From assembly GCF_036013645.1 (NCBI RefSeq), contig NZ_CP107869.1, positions 8,742,001 to 8,806,000 of the forward strand: 64,000 bases of DNA. The letters run 5' to 3'. The position numbers were made by a program, and so were the translations under genes. The notes under the pieces are model-generated. The model was given only the letters and a program-made list of their open reading frames with translations, was not told where the DNA came from and searched no databases. Origin of the DNA: Streptomyces sp. NBC_00490 (lineage in GTDB: Bacteria > Actinomycetota > Actinomycetes > Streptomycetales > Streptomycetaceae). The first letter of the stretch is position 1. Each line of letters begins with the position of its first letter. Shown piece after piece: positions 34,266-41,794 of the stretch.

Positions 34266-35183
34266 TCACCCGACGGCTTCCCGCAGGTGCCGGGCGATGA
34301 GCGCGTACGACTCCCGTGCCTTCACCTCGTCCTTGCCGTCGTAACCGTGGTCGGCGCCGGTCACGTCATGGTGCCCGGCCAGCGCGCCCAGGGGTCGCAG
34401 CCGGTCGGCGTAGCGCTGCGCCTCCGCCTTCAGGAGGTCGTACTCGGCCGTGACGATCAGCGCCGGGGCGATGCCCTTCAGGTCGGCGGTGTCCGACGGG
34501 TGCGCGGGGGAGGCGAGCCGGTCGCGGCGCAGCCGTACGTCCGGGATGTACGAGGTGTCAAAGACGTCGGCCATCCAGGGCCGCAGCATCGGCCGGGCGA
34601 CGGCCGCCCTCTTGTGCCGGGCGCCGGTGGCCAGGTCGAGCGGCGGATAGTGCAGGACCTGGAGGGCGATCCCGGGCCCGGCCTCCTCCAGCGCCTGGCG
34701 GGCCACGGCTGCCGCGAGCCCGCCGCCGGCGCTCTGCCCGCCCACCGTGAGCCGGCCGCCGTCCCAGCCCTGCTCGGTGCCGTGCTCGGCGACCCAGCGG
34801 ACGACCTCGTAGGCCTGCCGGACCGGCGCCGGGAACGGGTGCTGCGGGGCGACCACGTAGTCCACGTTGATCACCACCACGCCGGCCTCCGCGGCCAGGA
34901 ACCGGCACAGCGGGTCGTCCAGCTCGGTCAGCGTCATGACGTATCCACCGCCGTGGAAGTTGACGTGCACCGCGGGCGTCGCACCCTCGGTGACGGTCGG
35001 CAGATAGACCGTGGCGCGGGCCGGGGCGACCGACGTCGGGATCGTCAACTCCCTTACCTTGCGCGGGAATTCGGGGAATCGGGCGTACGACGAGATGGTC
35101 AGACGCCGGCCGGCCAGCCGGGTCGTTCGCTGCATCGCCCTGGCCGCGAGGGCGGCGATCGGGGGTCGAGCCAAGAGGGGCAT
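34266..35183 (-). CDS. Alpha/beta hydrolase (HSL-type esterase)
   Basis: A 305-residue esterase of the hormone-sensitive-lipase family. The oxyanion motif is NFHGGGYVM, the nucleophile Ser is in GGQSAGGGL, the Asp in ALIVTAEYDLLKAE, and the His in GADHGYDG. No signal peptide. ATG 35183 was chosen; the open frame extends back into the TetR gene without support. A MarR-type operator (35194-35212) lies 11 bases upstream of the start. Confidence 0.88.
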   Translation of the reverse strand: MPLLARPPIAALAARAMQRTTRLAGRRLTISSYARFPEFPRKVRELTIPTSVAPARATVYLPTVTEGATPAVHVNFHGGGYVMTLTELDDPLCRFLAAEAGVVVINVDYVVAPQHPFPAPVRQAYEVVRWVAEHGTEQGWDGGRLTVGGQSAGGGLAAAVARQALEEAGPGIALQVLHYPPLDLATGARHKRAAVARPMLRPWMADVFDTSYIPDVRLRRDRLASPAHPSDTADLKGIAPALIVTAEYDLLKAEAQRYADRLRPLGALAGHHDVTGADHGYDGKDEVKARESYALIARHLREAVG

Positions 35184-35193
35184 ACGGCCGAAC

Positions 35194-35212
35194 TTAGTTG
35201 AGTCAGGCAAGG
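35194..35212. promoter_or_regulatory. MarR-type operator upstream of the hydrolase
   Basis: TTAGTTGAGTCAGGCAAGG agrees with the consensus of the five operators at the MarR locus (TTRCTTRAGTYARGCAASC) at all but two positions, about 11 kb away from them. It covers the expected promoter/leader of the alpha/beta hydrolase. Confidence 0.6.
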
Positions 35213-35217
35213 AGAAG

Positions 35218-35796
35218 CTAGACCTTCGTGCGGACGCCGTCCAGGGCGATCGACATGACCCGTCTGCGCTGGGCGTCGTCGTCGAAGGAGGTCGCGGTGA
35301 TGCCCGCGACCATGCGCAGCAGATCGGTGAAGTCCATGTCGGTGCGCGCCTCGCCCGCCCGCTGGGCCCGCTCGAGCAGCGGGGTGCCGGCGCCGTACAT
35401 CGACGTGCGACAGGCGGCGAAGATCTCCGTCTCGTCATTGAGGGCCTCGCGGACGGCGCGCTTGGTCACCATGTAGTCCGCGAACCGGTCGAGCCACGCG
35501 GTCAGGGCCTCCCAGGGCTCCCGGTCGGCCACCTCCTCGGCGACCCGCACCAGGGTGTTCACCTCGTCCGCGTACACGGTCTCGAAGAGATGGCGCCTGG
35601 TGGGAAAGTTCCGGTACAGCGTGCCGATGCCGACGCCCGCCCGCCGGGCGATGTCCTCCAGGGAGGCCTCCGCCCCGTGCTCCGCGAAGGCCTCGCGGGC
35701 GGCGGCCAGCAGGGCGTCGTAGTTGCGGGCGGCGTCCTTCCGGGTGGGACGGCGGGCCGCGACGATCTCGCTGACGGGGGACGGCTGGGCGGTCAC
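35218..35796 (-). CDS. TetR family transcriptional regulator
   Basis: A 192-residue TetR repressor. The HTH spans about 22-70 (AAREAFAEHGAEASLEDIAR, RAGVGIGTLYRNFPTRRHLF). The C-terminal domain resembles the SCO-type TetR group controlling MFS pumps. It is divergent from an MFS exporter across a region with three tandem palindromes, its probable operators. Confidence 0.9.
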   Translation of the reverse strand: MTAQPSPVSEIVAARRPTRKDAARNYDALLAAAREAFAEHGAEASLEDIARRAGVGIGTLYRNFPTRRHLFETVYADEVNTLVRVAEEVADREPWEALTAWLDRFADYMVTKRAVREALNDETEIFAACRTSMYGAGTPLLERAQRAGEARTDMDFTDLLRMVAGITATSFDDDAQRRRVMSIALDGVRTKV

Positions 35797-35815
35797 GGAA
35801 GCCTCCCGGGGCTGA

Positions 35816-35886
35816 AACGGAGGTCTACCTCCGTTCCGGGTTGAAGCGGAGGTGTGCCTCCGCTAGAGTGGAGGCGTGCCTCCACT
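35816..35886. promoter_or_regulatory. Three tandem TetR operators
   Basis: Three related palindromes occur in a row: AACGGAGGTCTACCTCCGTT (35816-35835), AGCGGAGGTGTGCCTCCGCT (35845-35864) and AGTGGAGGCGTGCCTCCACT (35867-35886). The common core is GGAGG-N4-6-CCTCC. They lie directly between the TetR and MFS genes. Confidence 0.85.
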
Positions 35887-35970
35887 TTATCAGTCGAGGT
35901 GCGTCCCTGCCCTTTCCGCGACCGCTTCCCACGAGGCTCCGGCCGCACTCTGTGTTCGGAGAGGCTCTCC

Positions 35971-37413
35971 ATGCCCCGCACGTCCACCCGCCTCACCTTC
36001 GCGGTCCTCGCGACCGGTGCCGGCGTCTTCGCCATGCTGCAGTCGCTGATCGCGCCGGCCCTGCCGACCGTCCAGCACGCGCTGCACACCTCGCAGTCCA
36101 CATCGACCTGGGTGATGACGGCGTATCTGCTGTCCGCCTCGGTCTTCACCCCGATCCTCGGCCGCATCGGCGACCTGATCGGCAAGAAGCGCACCCTCGT
36201 CGCCGTCCTGCTCGTCGTCCTGGCCGGCTGTCTGCTCGCCGCCCTCGCGCCGAACATCGGCATGCTGATCGTCGCCCGGGTCGTCCAGGGCGTCGGCGGC
36301 GCCCTGTTCCCACTCTCCTTCGGCATCATCCGCGACGAGTTCGCCCCGTCCGAGGTCCCCGGCAGCATCAGCAACCTGTCCGCCGTGATCGCCGCGGGCG
36401 GCGGCGTCGGCATCGTCGCGGCCGGACCCATCGTCTCCGCGCTCGACTACCGCTGGCTGTTCTGGATCCCCGTCGCGGTCGTCGCGGCGACCACTCTGAT
36501 CGCCCTGCGCTACGTACCCGAGTCACCCAACCGGGCCGAGGGCAAGGTCAGTTGGCTCGGCGCCGTCCTGCTGTCGGCGTGGCTGGTGGCCCTGCTGCTG
36601 CCGCTGAGCCAGGCGGGCACCTGGGGCTGGGGGTCGGCCCGGGTGCTCGGCCTGTTCGCCGTGGCCGTCGTCCTGTTCGCGCTGTGGCTGCTGGCCGAGG
36701 CCCGCTCGCGCTCCCCGCTGATCGACCTGCGGATCATGCGACTGCCCGCGGTGTGGACGACCAACACCGTCGCGCTGCTCTTCGGCGCGGGCATGTACGC
36801 GCTCTGGTCCTTCCTGCCGGCCTTCGTGCAGACGCCGAGCTCGGCCGGGTACGGCTTCGGCGCGAGCGTCACGACCTCCGGACTGCTGATGCTGCCGATG
36901 CTGCTGGCGATGTTCTGCTCCGGCATCCTGAGCGGCCGGCTGGCACCCGTGGTCGGGGCGAAGGCACTGCTCACCACCGGCGCCGCGCTCGGCGCGGTGG
37001 CCCTCGGGTTCCTCGCCCTCTGGCACGCCGCGCAGTGGCAGATCGCCGTCGTCGCGGGAGTGTTCGGCCTCGGTATCGGACTGGCCTTCGCCTCGATGGC
37101 CAACCTGATCGTCGGCAGCGTGCCGCCCGAGCAGACCGGCGCCGCCACCGGTATGAACGCCAACATCCGCACCATCGGCGGCTCCATCGGCGCCGCGGTC
37201 ACGAGCGTCCTGGTCACCGGCCGGCTCCAGCCCTCCGGGCTGCCGTACGGCTCCGGCTACACCCACGGCTTCACCCTGCTCGCGGTCCTGTGCCTGGCCG
37301 CCGCCCTGGCCGCCCTGCTGGTGCCGGTCCGCCGGGCGGGCCGTGCGACCGGGACGGCACGGGCCACGGGCGAACCGTCGGAGGCCGGCCGGCCGGCGGC
37401 CGTACGCGGCTGA
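35971..37413 (+). CDS. MFS drug:H+ antiporter (DHA2 family)
   Basis: A 480-residue exporter with about 14 hydrophobic segments. GRIGDLIGKKRTLV (motif A), ARVVQGVGGALFPLSFGIIRD (motif B) and GGGVGIVAAGPIVSAL (motif C) are visible. ATG 35971 follows GGAGAGG; the upstream open frame crosses the operators. Likely repressed by the divergent TetR protein. Confidence 0.9.
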   Translation: MPRTSTRLTFAVLATGAGVFAMLQSLIAPALPTVQHALHTSQSTSTWVMTAYLLSASVFTPILGRIGDLIGKKRTLVAVLLVVLAGCLLAALAPNIGMLIVARVVQGVGGALFPLSFGIIRDEFAPSEVPGSISNLSAVIAAGGGVGIVAAGPIVSALDYRWLFWIPVAVVAATTLIALRYVPESPNRAEGKVSWLGAVLLSAWLVALLLPLSQAGTWGWGSARVLGLFAVAVVLFALWLLAEARSRSPLIDLRIMRLPAVWTTNTVALLFGAGMYALWSFLPAFVQTPSSAGYGFGASVTTSGLLMLPMLLAMFCSGILSGRLAPVVGAKALLTTGAALGAVALGFLALWHAAQWQIAVVAGVFGLGIGLAFASMANLIVGSVPPEQTGAATGMNANIRTIGGSIGAAVTSVLVTGRLQPSGLPYGSGYTHGFTLLAVLCLAAALAALLVPVRRAGRATGTARATGEPSEAGRPAAVRG

Positions 37414-37485
37414 CGTCCGCCGTCGTCACGTCCATGCGGTAGGGTTTACCTGCGTGTTCCCGCGGTTCGTCCGGGGGAGTCGCAC

Positions 37486-37559
<74 letters not shown>

Positions 37560-37565
37560 CGGTGT

Positions 37566-37603
37566 GAAGGGCCCTCGCGGGCAGCAGCCCGCGAGGGCCC
37601 TTC
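37566..37603. terminator. Terminator after tRNA-Pro
   Basis: A perfect 17-base-pair stem (37566-37582 and 37587-37603) with loop AGCA, seven bases after the tRNA and ten before the stop of the convergent beta-helix gene. It can serve both. Confidence 0.88.
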
Positions 37604-37612
37604 GTCGTTCCG

Positions 37613-39574
37613 TCAGCGCAGGCCCAGCCGCTGCCGGTACTGCGGCAGCGGTCCGGCGCTCGCCAGTACGGCGGCGCAGCGGGTGTCGGCCGCGCAGGCC
37701 TGTCCGGGGTCGCGCGAGGGGAGCAGGGTGTTGCCGGTGAACTCCAAATCGTGCGGGTCTCCGCACCCCTCGTCGGGGTGTTCCTTGTCGGCCGGGGGCC
37801 AGGCCCCGGGGAAGTCCCGCCGCTCCAGCCACGAGGGCACCGCGTCGTCCCAGAAGTTGCCGCGGTAGCGCACGTGGCGGACGGGGCGGTCGCCCCATTC
37901 CTCGCTGCATCCGCCGATGGCGGCGACATAGTCGTAGACCGCGTTGCCGTCCACGGTGGTCCAGTTGGTGCTGTCGTCGGTGTAGATCCCGACGTTCCAC
38001 TCGCCGTACCTGCTGCTGGTCACCGCGTTGCCGCTGATGACGGCGCCGTCGGCGAACGAGGTGCCCTGTTCGCCCCGCAGGTAGATGCCGCCGCCGTCGG
38101 CCAGGAGCCGGTTCGTCGCGAAGACGCGGTTGCCGAGGATGCGGTTGCCGCGCATGATGCCCCGCAGGTCGTCGGCGGGACCGGACAGGATGCCGGTGTA
38201 GGGGACGTGGTCGACCTGGTTGTGCGCGATGGTGGTGTGCTGGGTCGCGGTGTCCCAGATGGCGGAGGCGGCGTGGTACTCCGCGCCGATGTGGTGGATC
38301 CGGTTGTTGGTGATCCGGTTGCCGCGGTTGGTGCCCTTCTGGTCCGGCGGGGCCACTCCGAGCAGGATGCCGCCGTCGGAGACGTCGTCGACGAGGTTTC
38401 CGTCGACGGTGTTGTACGAGCTGTTCCGCGACAGCTCCAGTGCCTGGGCGCCGAGACGGGTGAACCGGTTGCCCTCCAGCGTGATGCGCTCGGCGGTGCG
38501 GAAGGCGACCGCACCGGGCACCGTCAGCAGCCGCGCGTCGTCGCCCTTTCCGGGGCGCAGATACATGCTCCACGCGGAGGGGAACCCGGCGGGCTCGCTG
38601 GGCGCCAGCCAGGTGGCGTCCGCGAACGTCAGGCCCCGGAAGTCGACGTCGTGCAGGGGGCGGCCCGGTCGGCCGGTGCCGGTGACCAGGTTCTCCAGGA
38701 CCGGGGCGATCACCTCGGCGCGGCGCATGTCCTGACCGGCGCGCGGGAAGTACAGCAGCTCGTGGTGACCGGGGCGGGAGCGGTCGAGGTACCAGCTGCC
38801 GGGCTCGGGCCGGAAGCTGGGTGAGTTCTCGACGGCCGTCGGCTCCGTCAGCAACTCCGGCCCCCCGTAAAGGGCTTGGGCAAGGTCCCAGCAGGGCTGG
38901 TCCATCGTGATGGCGGTGCCGGAGACGGCGGCGACCCCGCAGCGGCCCTCGACATAGCCGCCGCGGTAGACGAACTCGATGTCGGCGGGGTTCTTCCAGC
39001 TCCGCGGCACTGCGCTGGTGGTGACGTAGCCCTTCTTCGTCACCTTCAGCGTGCCGTCGAAGCCGGCGCCCTCGCGGGAGAGCCGGGTGGCGCGGCGCCC
39101 GTCGACGTAGAGTTGCCGGGTCTCCAGACCGCCCACGTCCGCGCGCCAGAACCCACGCGACCCCGGGTCCGGTCGCCAGCCGGAGATCCGGCGGCCGCCG
39201 CTGAGGGTGACCCGCTCCTGCCGCGGGGTTCCGTAGCCGTACGCCTGGTAGATCACCCCGGAGTCACCAGCGGCCTCCGACAGCCGCAGCGGCTTCTTGA
39301 GGGTGTACGTCCCGCCACGCAGGTTCACCACCAGGCCGGACGTCCTCTCCGGTGCCCGGGTGCGCGCGGCCTGTTGTGCGCGTGCCGGGGTGGCGAAGGG
39401 GTGGTCCAGGGTGCCGGGCCAGGAGTCCTTGCCCCACGGGGCGACGTACAACTGCGGTTCTGTTGTGGGCTGTTCGGCCGACGCCGAGGTCGGTAGGGCC
39501 GTCATCGCCGCTGCCATCGCCAGCGCCACCGCGGTCGGCGCGCCCGCTCTCGTCCGCTTGTGCAGGATCACCAT
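37613..39574 (-). CDS. Secreted right-handed parallel beta-helix protein
   Basis: A 653-residue exported protein. The signal peptide is about 1-33 (basic start, AVALAMAAAMTALPTSASA). A DUF1565-like start (QLYVAPWGKDSWPGTLDHPF, ATPARAQQAAR) leads into a beta-helix with repeated parallel-strand turns (NRFTRLGAQALELSRNSS, NLVDDVSDGGILLGV, NRIHHIGAEYHAAS, NRILGNRVFATNRLLADGG). This is the fold of polysaccharide lyases and some glycosidases. ATG 39574 directly abuts a perfect 16-base hairpin arm. The open frame continues upstream through NLP DNA, which is spurious. Substrate unknown; plant or microbial polysaccharide likely. Confidence 0.82.
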   Translation of the reverse strand: MVILHKRTRAGAPTAVALAMAAAMTALPTSASAEQPTTEPQLYVAPWGKDSWPGTLDHPFATPARAQQAARTRAPERTSGLVVNLRGGTYTLKKPLRLSEAAGDSGVIYQAYGYGTPRQERVTLSGGRRISGWRPDPGSRGFWRADVGGLETRQLYVDGRRATRLSREGAGFDGTLKVTKKGYVTTSAVPRSWKNPADIEFVYRGGYVEGRCGVAAVSGTAITMDQPCWDLAQALYGGPELLTEPTAVENSPSFRPEPGSWYLDRSRPGHHELLYFPRAGQDMRRAEVIAPVLENLVTGTGRPGRPLHDVDFRGLTFADATWLAPSEPAGFPSAWSMYLRPGKGDDARLLTVPGAVAFRTAERITLEGNRFTRLGAQALELSRNSSYNTVDGNLVDDVSDGGILLGVAPPDQKGTNRGNRITNNRIHHIGAEYHAASAIWDTATQHTTIAHNQVDHVPYTGILSGPADDLRGIMRGNRILGNRVFATNRLLADGGGIYLRGEQGTSFADGAVISGNAVTSSRYGEWNVGIYTDDSTNWTTVDGNAVYDYVAAIGGCSEEWGDRPVRHVRYRGNFWDDAVPSWLERRDFPGAWPPADKEHPDEGCGDPHDLEFTGNTLLPSRDPGQACAADTRCAAVLASAGPLPQYRQRLGLR

Positions 39575-39615
39575 GCTTCCCCCAGGGTGAGTTGTGTCTT
39601 CACCCTGGGGGAAGC
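39575..39615 (-). promoter_or_regulatory. Hairpin sequestering the beta-helix gene start
   Basis: GCTTCCCCCAGGGTGA (39575-39590) and its exact complement (39600-39615) enclose a 9-base loop. On the mRNA the second-formed arm ends in GGGGGAAGC immediately before the ATG, so the Shine-Dalgarno-like GGGGGAAG is wholly paired. It may block translation until unfolded, or be a terminator/attenuator. Confidence 0.7.
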
Positions 39616-39708
39616 GGGAGATGGCGGGCATCGGGCGATCGTCGAGGGAAGAACCATCCTCGGATGGCACGGCGGCTACCAAAGTAGGCGGACCGCGCCC
39701 CCCGCTTG

Positions 39709-40488
39709 TCATGCGTACGGGTCGAAGGGGATACCCGAGGGCTTCGAGGCGGCGAGGTGGTACGGGAAGTCGCCGTCGTCGATCTTGAGGGTCGCCGAGC
39801 CGAAGTCCGCGCTGGTCAGCTTGTCGCGGTAGCCGGCCGGATAGCCGTTCCAGCCGACGAGCCGGGGGAAGAACCAGCTGCCGGTGGCGTTCTCCGCCGG
39901 TTCGTCGTTGCCGCCGGCGAAGCGGAAGCAGTGGGTCGAGATGCCGTCCTTGTGATAGACGATCTTCGGGTGGGTGCCGTCGAAGCGGACCGCCGAGCGG
40001 GCGGCCACCTGGTAGCCGCTGTGCTGGGACACCGACACGTACTGGACCTGGTCGTTGCTGACCCACACCACGACGTGCTCCCAGTCGTGCCGGTGTCCGA
40101 TGGCCGCCGGGCCGAGCGTCGCCTGGTCCTTCTCGAAGTAGCTGGCGTACATCACGGCACACCAGCCGTTGTTGCACTTCGCGCGTGAGTAGGTGTTGGC
40201 GTTGGCCAGTTGGGCGGGGTCGTGGCACTTGCCGTTGACGTCGCCGCCGAGCTTGAGGCCGGGGTTGAGGGTGCCGTCGGCGCCGATCGCCGCGGTGGCG
40301 TAGCAGCCGTCGCGGTCGTAGTCGTACGCGGGGGAGAAGGTCTGCTCCAGGCCGTCGGCGTTCTGGGGGAGCAGGGTCAGCACGTCCGCGTGGGCGGTGG
40401 CCGGGACGGCCACGACGAACGTCAGCGCGCCGAACGCGCCGAGGAGCGCCTGGGCGAGGGGTCTGAACCGGAACTTCGACTCGGTCAT
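39709..40488 (-). CDS. Necrosis-inducing NPP1-family protein (NLP)
   Basis: A 259-residue secreted protein. The signal peptide runs to about Ala34 (ALLGAFGALTFVVAVPATAHA). The heptapeptide GHRHDWE (131-137), diagnostic of NPP1/NEP1-like proteins, is intact with the following HVVVWVS; two Cys lie before it (KCNNGWC). Such proteins bind glycosylinositol phosphorylceramide in plant membranes and cause necrosis in dicots. It begins 15 bases after the GH19 chitinase stop, so the two are probably co-transcribed. Role in this organism (plant contact or saprophyty) is inferred. Confidence 0.92.
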   Translation of the reverse strand: MTESKFRFRPLAQALLGAFGALTFVVAVPATAHADVLTLLPQNADGLEQTFSPAYDYDRDGCYATAAIGADGTLNPGLKLGGDVNGKCHDPAQLANANTYSRAKCNNGWCAVMYASYFEKDQATLGPAAIGHRHDWEHVVVWVSNDQVQYVSVSQHSGYQVAARSAVRFDGTHPKIVYHKDGISTHCFRFAGGNDEPAENATGSWFFPRLVGWNGYPAGYRDKLTSADFGSATLKIDDGDFPYHLAASKPSGIPFDPYA

Positions 40489-40503
40489 CTTCGGGCCGCC
40501 TTG

Positions 40504-41634
40504 TCAGCAGTAGAGGTTGGCGCCCGGCGCGACGCCGAGGATCGAGGTGAACCGGTTGTAGGCGTCGACGCGGCTCTGTACCTGGGCCGGGTTCTTGCCG
40601 TCGCACTCCAGGGAGCCGTTGATGCTGCGGATCGTCTGCCCGAAGCCGGCCTGGTCGACCATGGCGTTGTGCGGGGTCATCGTGCCGGGCCCGGACTGGG
40701 TGTTCCAGTACCACAGGCCCGTCTTCCATGCCACGGCCGAGTCGTTCTGCACCAGCCAGGGGTTGCCCAGGAGGTCGATGCCGAGGGCGTCGCCCGCGGC
40801 CTTGTAGTTGAAGTTCCAGCTGAGCTGGATCGGTCCGCGGCCGTAGTAGGCGGCCTGGCCCGCCGGGCAGCCGTACGGGCGGCTCCAGTCGCAGTAGGTG
40901 GGGTAGTTGGCGGTGTTCTGCTCGACGATGTGGACCAGTCCGCCGGTCTCGTGGTTGACGTTGGCCAGGAACGCGGCCGCCTCCTGCTTCCTCACCGTGT
41001 CACTGCCGGTGCCCGCGAAGCCGGGGTAGGCGCTGAGGGCCGCGGTGAGGCCGCCGTAGGTGTAGAAGGAATTCCGGTTCGGGAACATCTGGTTGAACTG
41101 GGCCTCGGAGACGACGAACCCGGACGGCGTGGTGCCTCCGCCGCTCGCGGGCGCGTTCCACTTCTGGTTCGCCCCTCCGGAACAGGTCCAGAGCTGCAGC
41201 CGGGTGCCGTTGGCGCTGCTGTTGTCCCGGACGTCCAGGCACTTGTTCGCGGCCGGATTGACGATGTCGCGCGCCGCGGTGACCACCCACTGCTGGTTGG
41301 CGCCGCCCGAGCAGCCCCACAACTGGATGGCCGCGCCGTCGGCGGTGCCGCGGTCGACGACGTCCAGACACTTGCCGAGCGCGCGCAGGGTGCCGTCACC
41401 GGAGTTGGACCAGATCTGGGCACCTGTTCCGTTGCAGTCGTAGAGCTGTACGGCGGTGCCGTCGGCGCTGCTCGCGCCCGCGACGTCGACGCACTTGCCC
41501 GCGAGGCCGGTGATCGAGCCGGTGGCCGCCTGGGCGGGCGTCGCGGTGAAGGTGAACAGGGCGGCGAGGACGGCGAGGAGTGTGCCGAGGATCGTGAGCC
41601 GGGTGCGGGATCTTGTGCGATCGGAGAGGGGCAT
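40504..41634 (-). CDS. Secreted GH19 chitinase with ricin-type lectin domain
   Basis: A 376-residue exported enzyme. The signal peptide ends near ATPAQA-A. An N-terminal ricin B lectin (about 38-165) has the three Q-x-W motifs (AQIWSN, NQQWVV, NQKWNA); a short GGGTTPSG linker follows; the GH19 domain has catalytic Glu in FLANVNHETGGLVHI and the substrate segment YYGRGPIQLSWNFNYKAAG. Domain order lectin-GH19 is common in Streptomyces. A DasR-like site lies in its promoter. Confidence 0.93.
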   Translation of the reverse strand: MPLSDRTRSRTRLTILGTLLAVLAALFTFTATPAQAATGSITGLAGKCVDVAGASSADGTAVQLYDCNGTGAQIWSNSGDGTLRALGKCLDVVDRGTADGAAIQLWGCSGGANQQWVVTAARDIVNPAANKCLDVRDNSSANGTRLQLWTCSGGANQKWNAPASGGGTTPSGFVVSEAQFNQMFPNRNSFYTYGGLTAALSAYPGFAGTGSDTVRKQEAAAFLANVNHETGGLVHIVEQNTANYPTYCDWSRPYGCPAGQAAYYGRGPIQLSWNFNYKAAGDALGIDLLGNPWLVQNDSAVAWKTGLWYWNTQSGPGTMTPHNAMVDQAGFGQTIRSINGSLECDGKNPAQVQSRVDAYNRFTSILGVAPGANLYC

Positions 41635-41702
41635 GGCTGAGGACGCTCCTGGGGTGTGTGGGGGTGAGTGCGTCGCAGGTGGCGGTGCTGACCCGTGAAG
41701 CT

Positions 41703-41728
41703 AAAGGTATGGACCAGTCGCGTCAAGA
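41703..41728 (-). promoter_or_regulatory. Chitinase promoter with DasR-like (dre) element
   Basis: On the minus strand TTGACG (41728-41723) is followed by 17 bases and TAGCTT as -10. The spacer contains ACTGGTCCATACCTTT (41718-41703), which matches 11 of 12 bases of the TGGTCCAGACCT repeat known from Streptomyces chitinase promoters, where the GntR protein DasR binds. Only one copy is present. Confidence 0.7.
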
Positions 41729-41794
41729 GTTGAAGTAAGTATTGAAGGAGGCGAGTTGAGGCGCCCGGGTCCGCCGTCGGCCCGGGCTGACCGG

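Noticed and set aside
37613..40729. A single 1038-residue reading frame on the minus strand
   Set aside because: Only the part from 39574 down has a signal peptide and beta-helix sequence; the upstream part is out-of-frame read-through of the NLP and chitinase genes.
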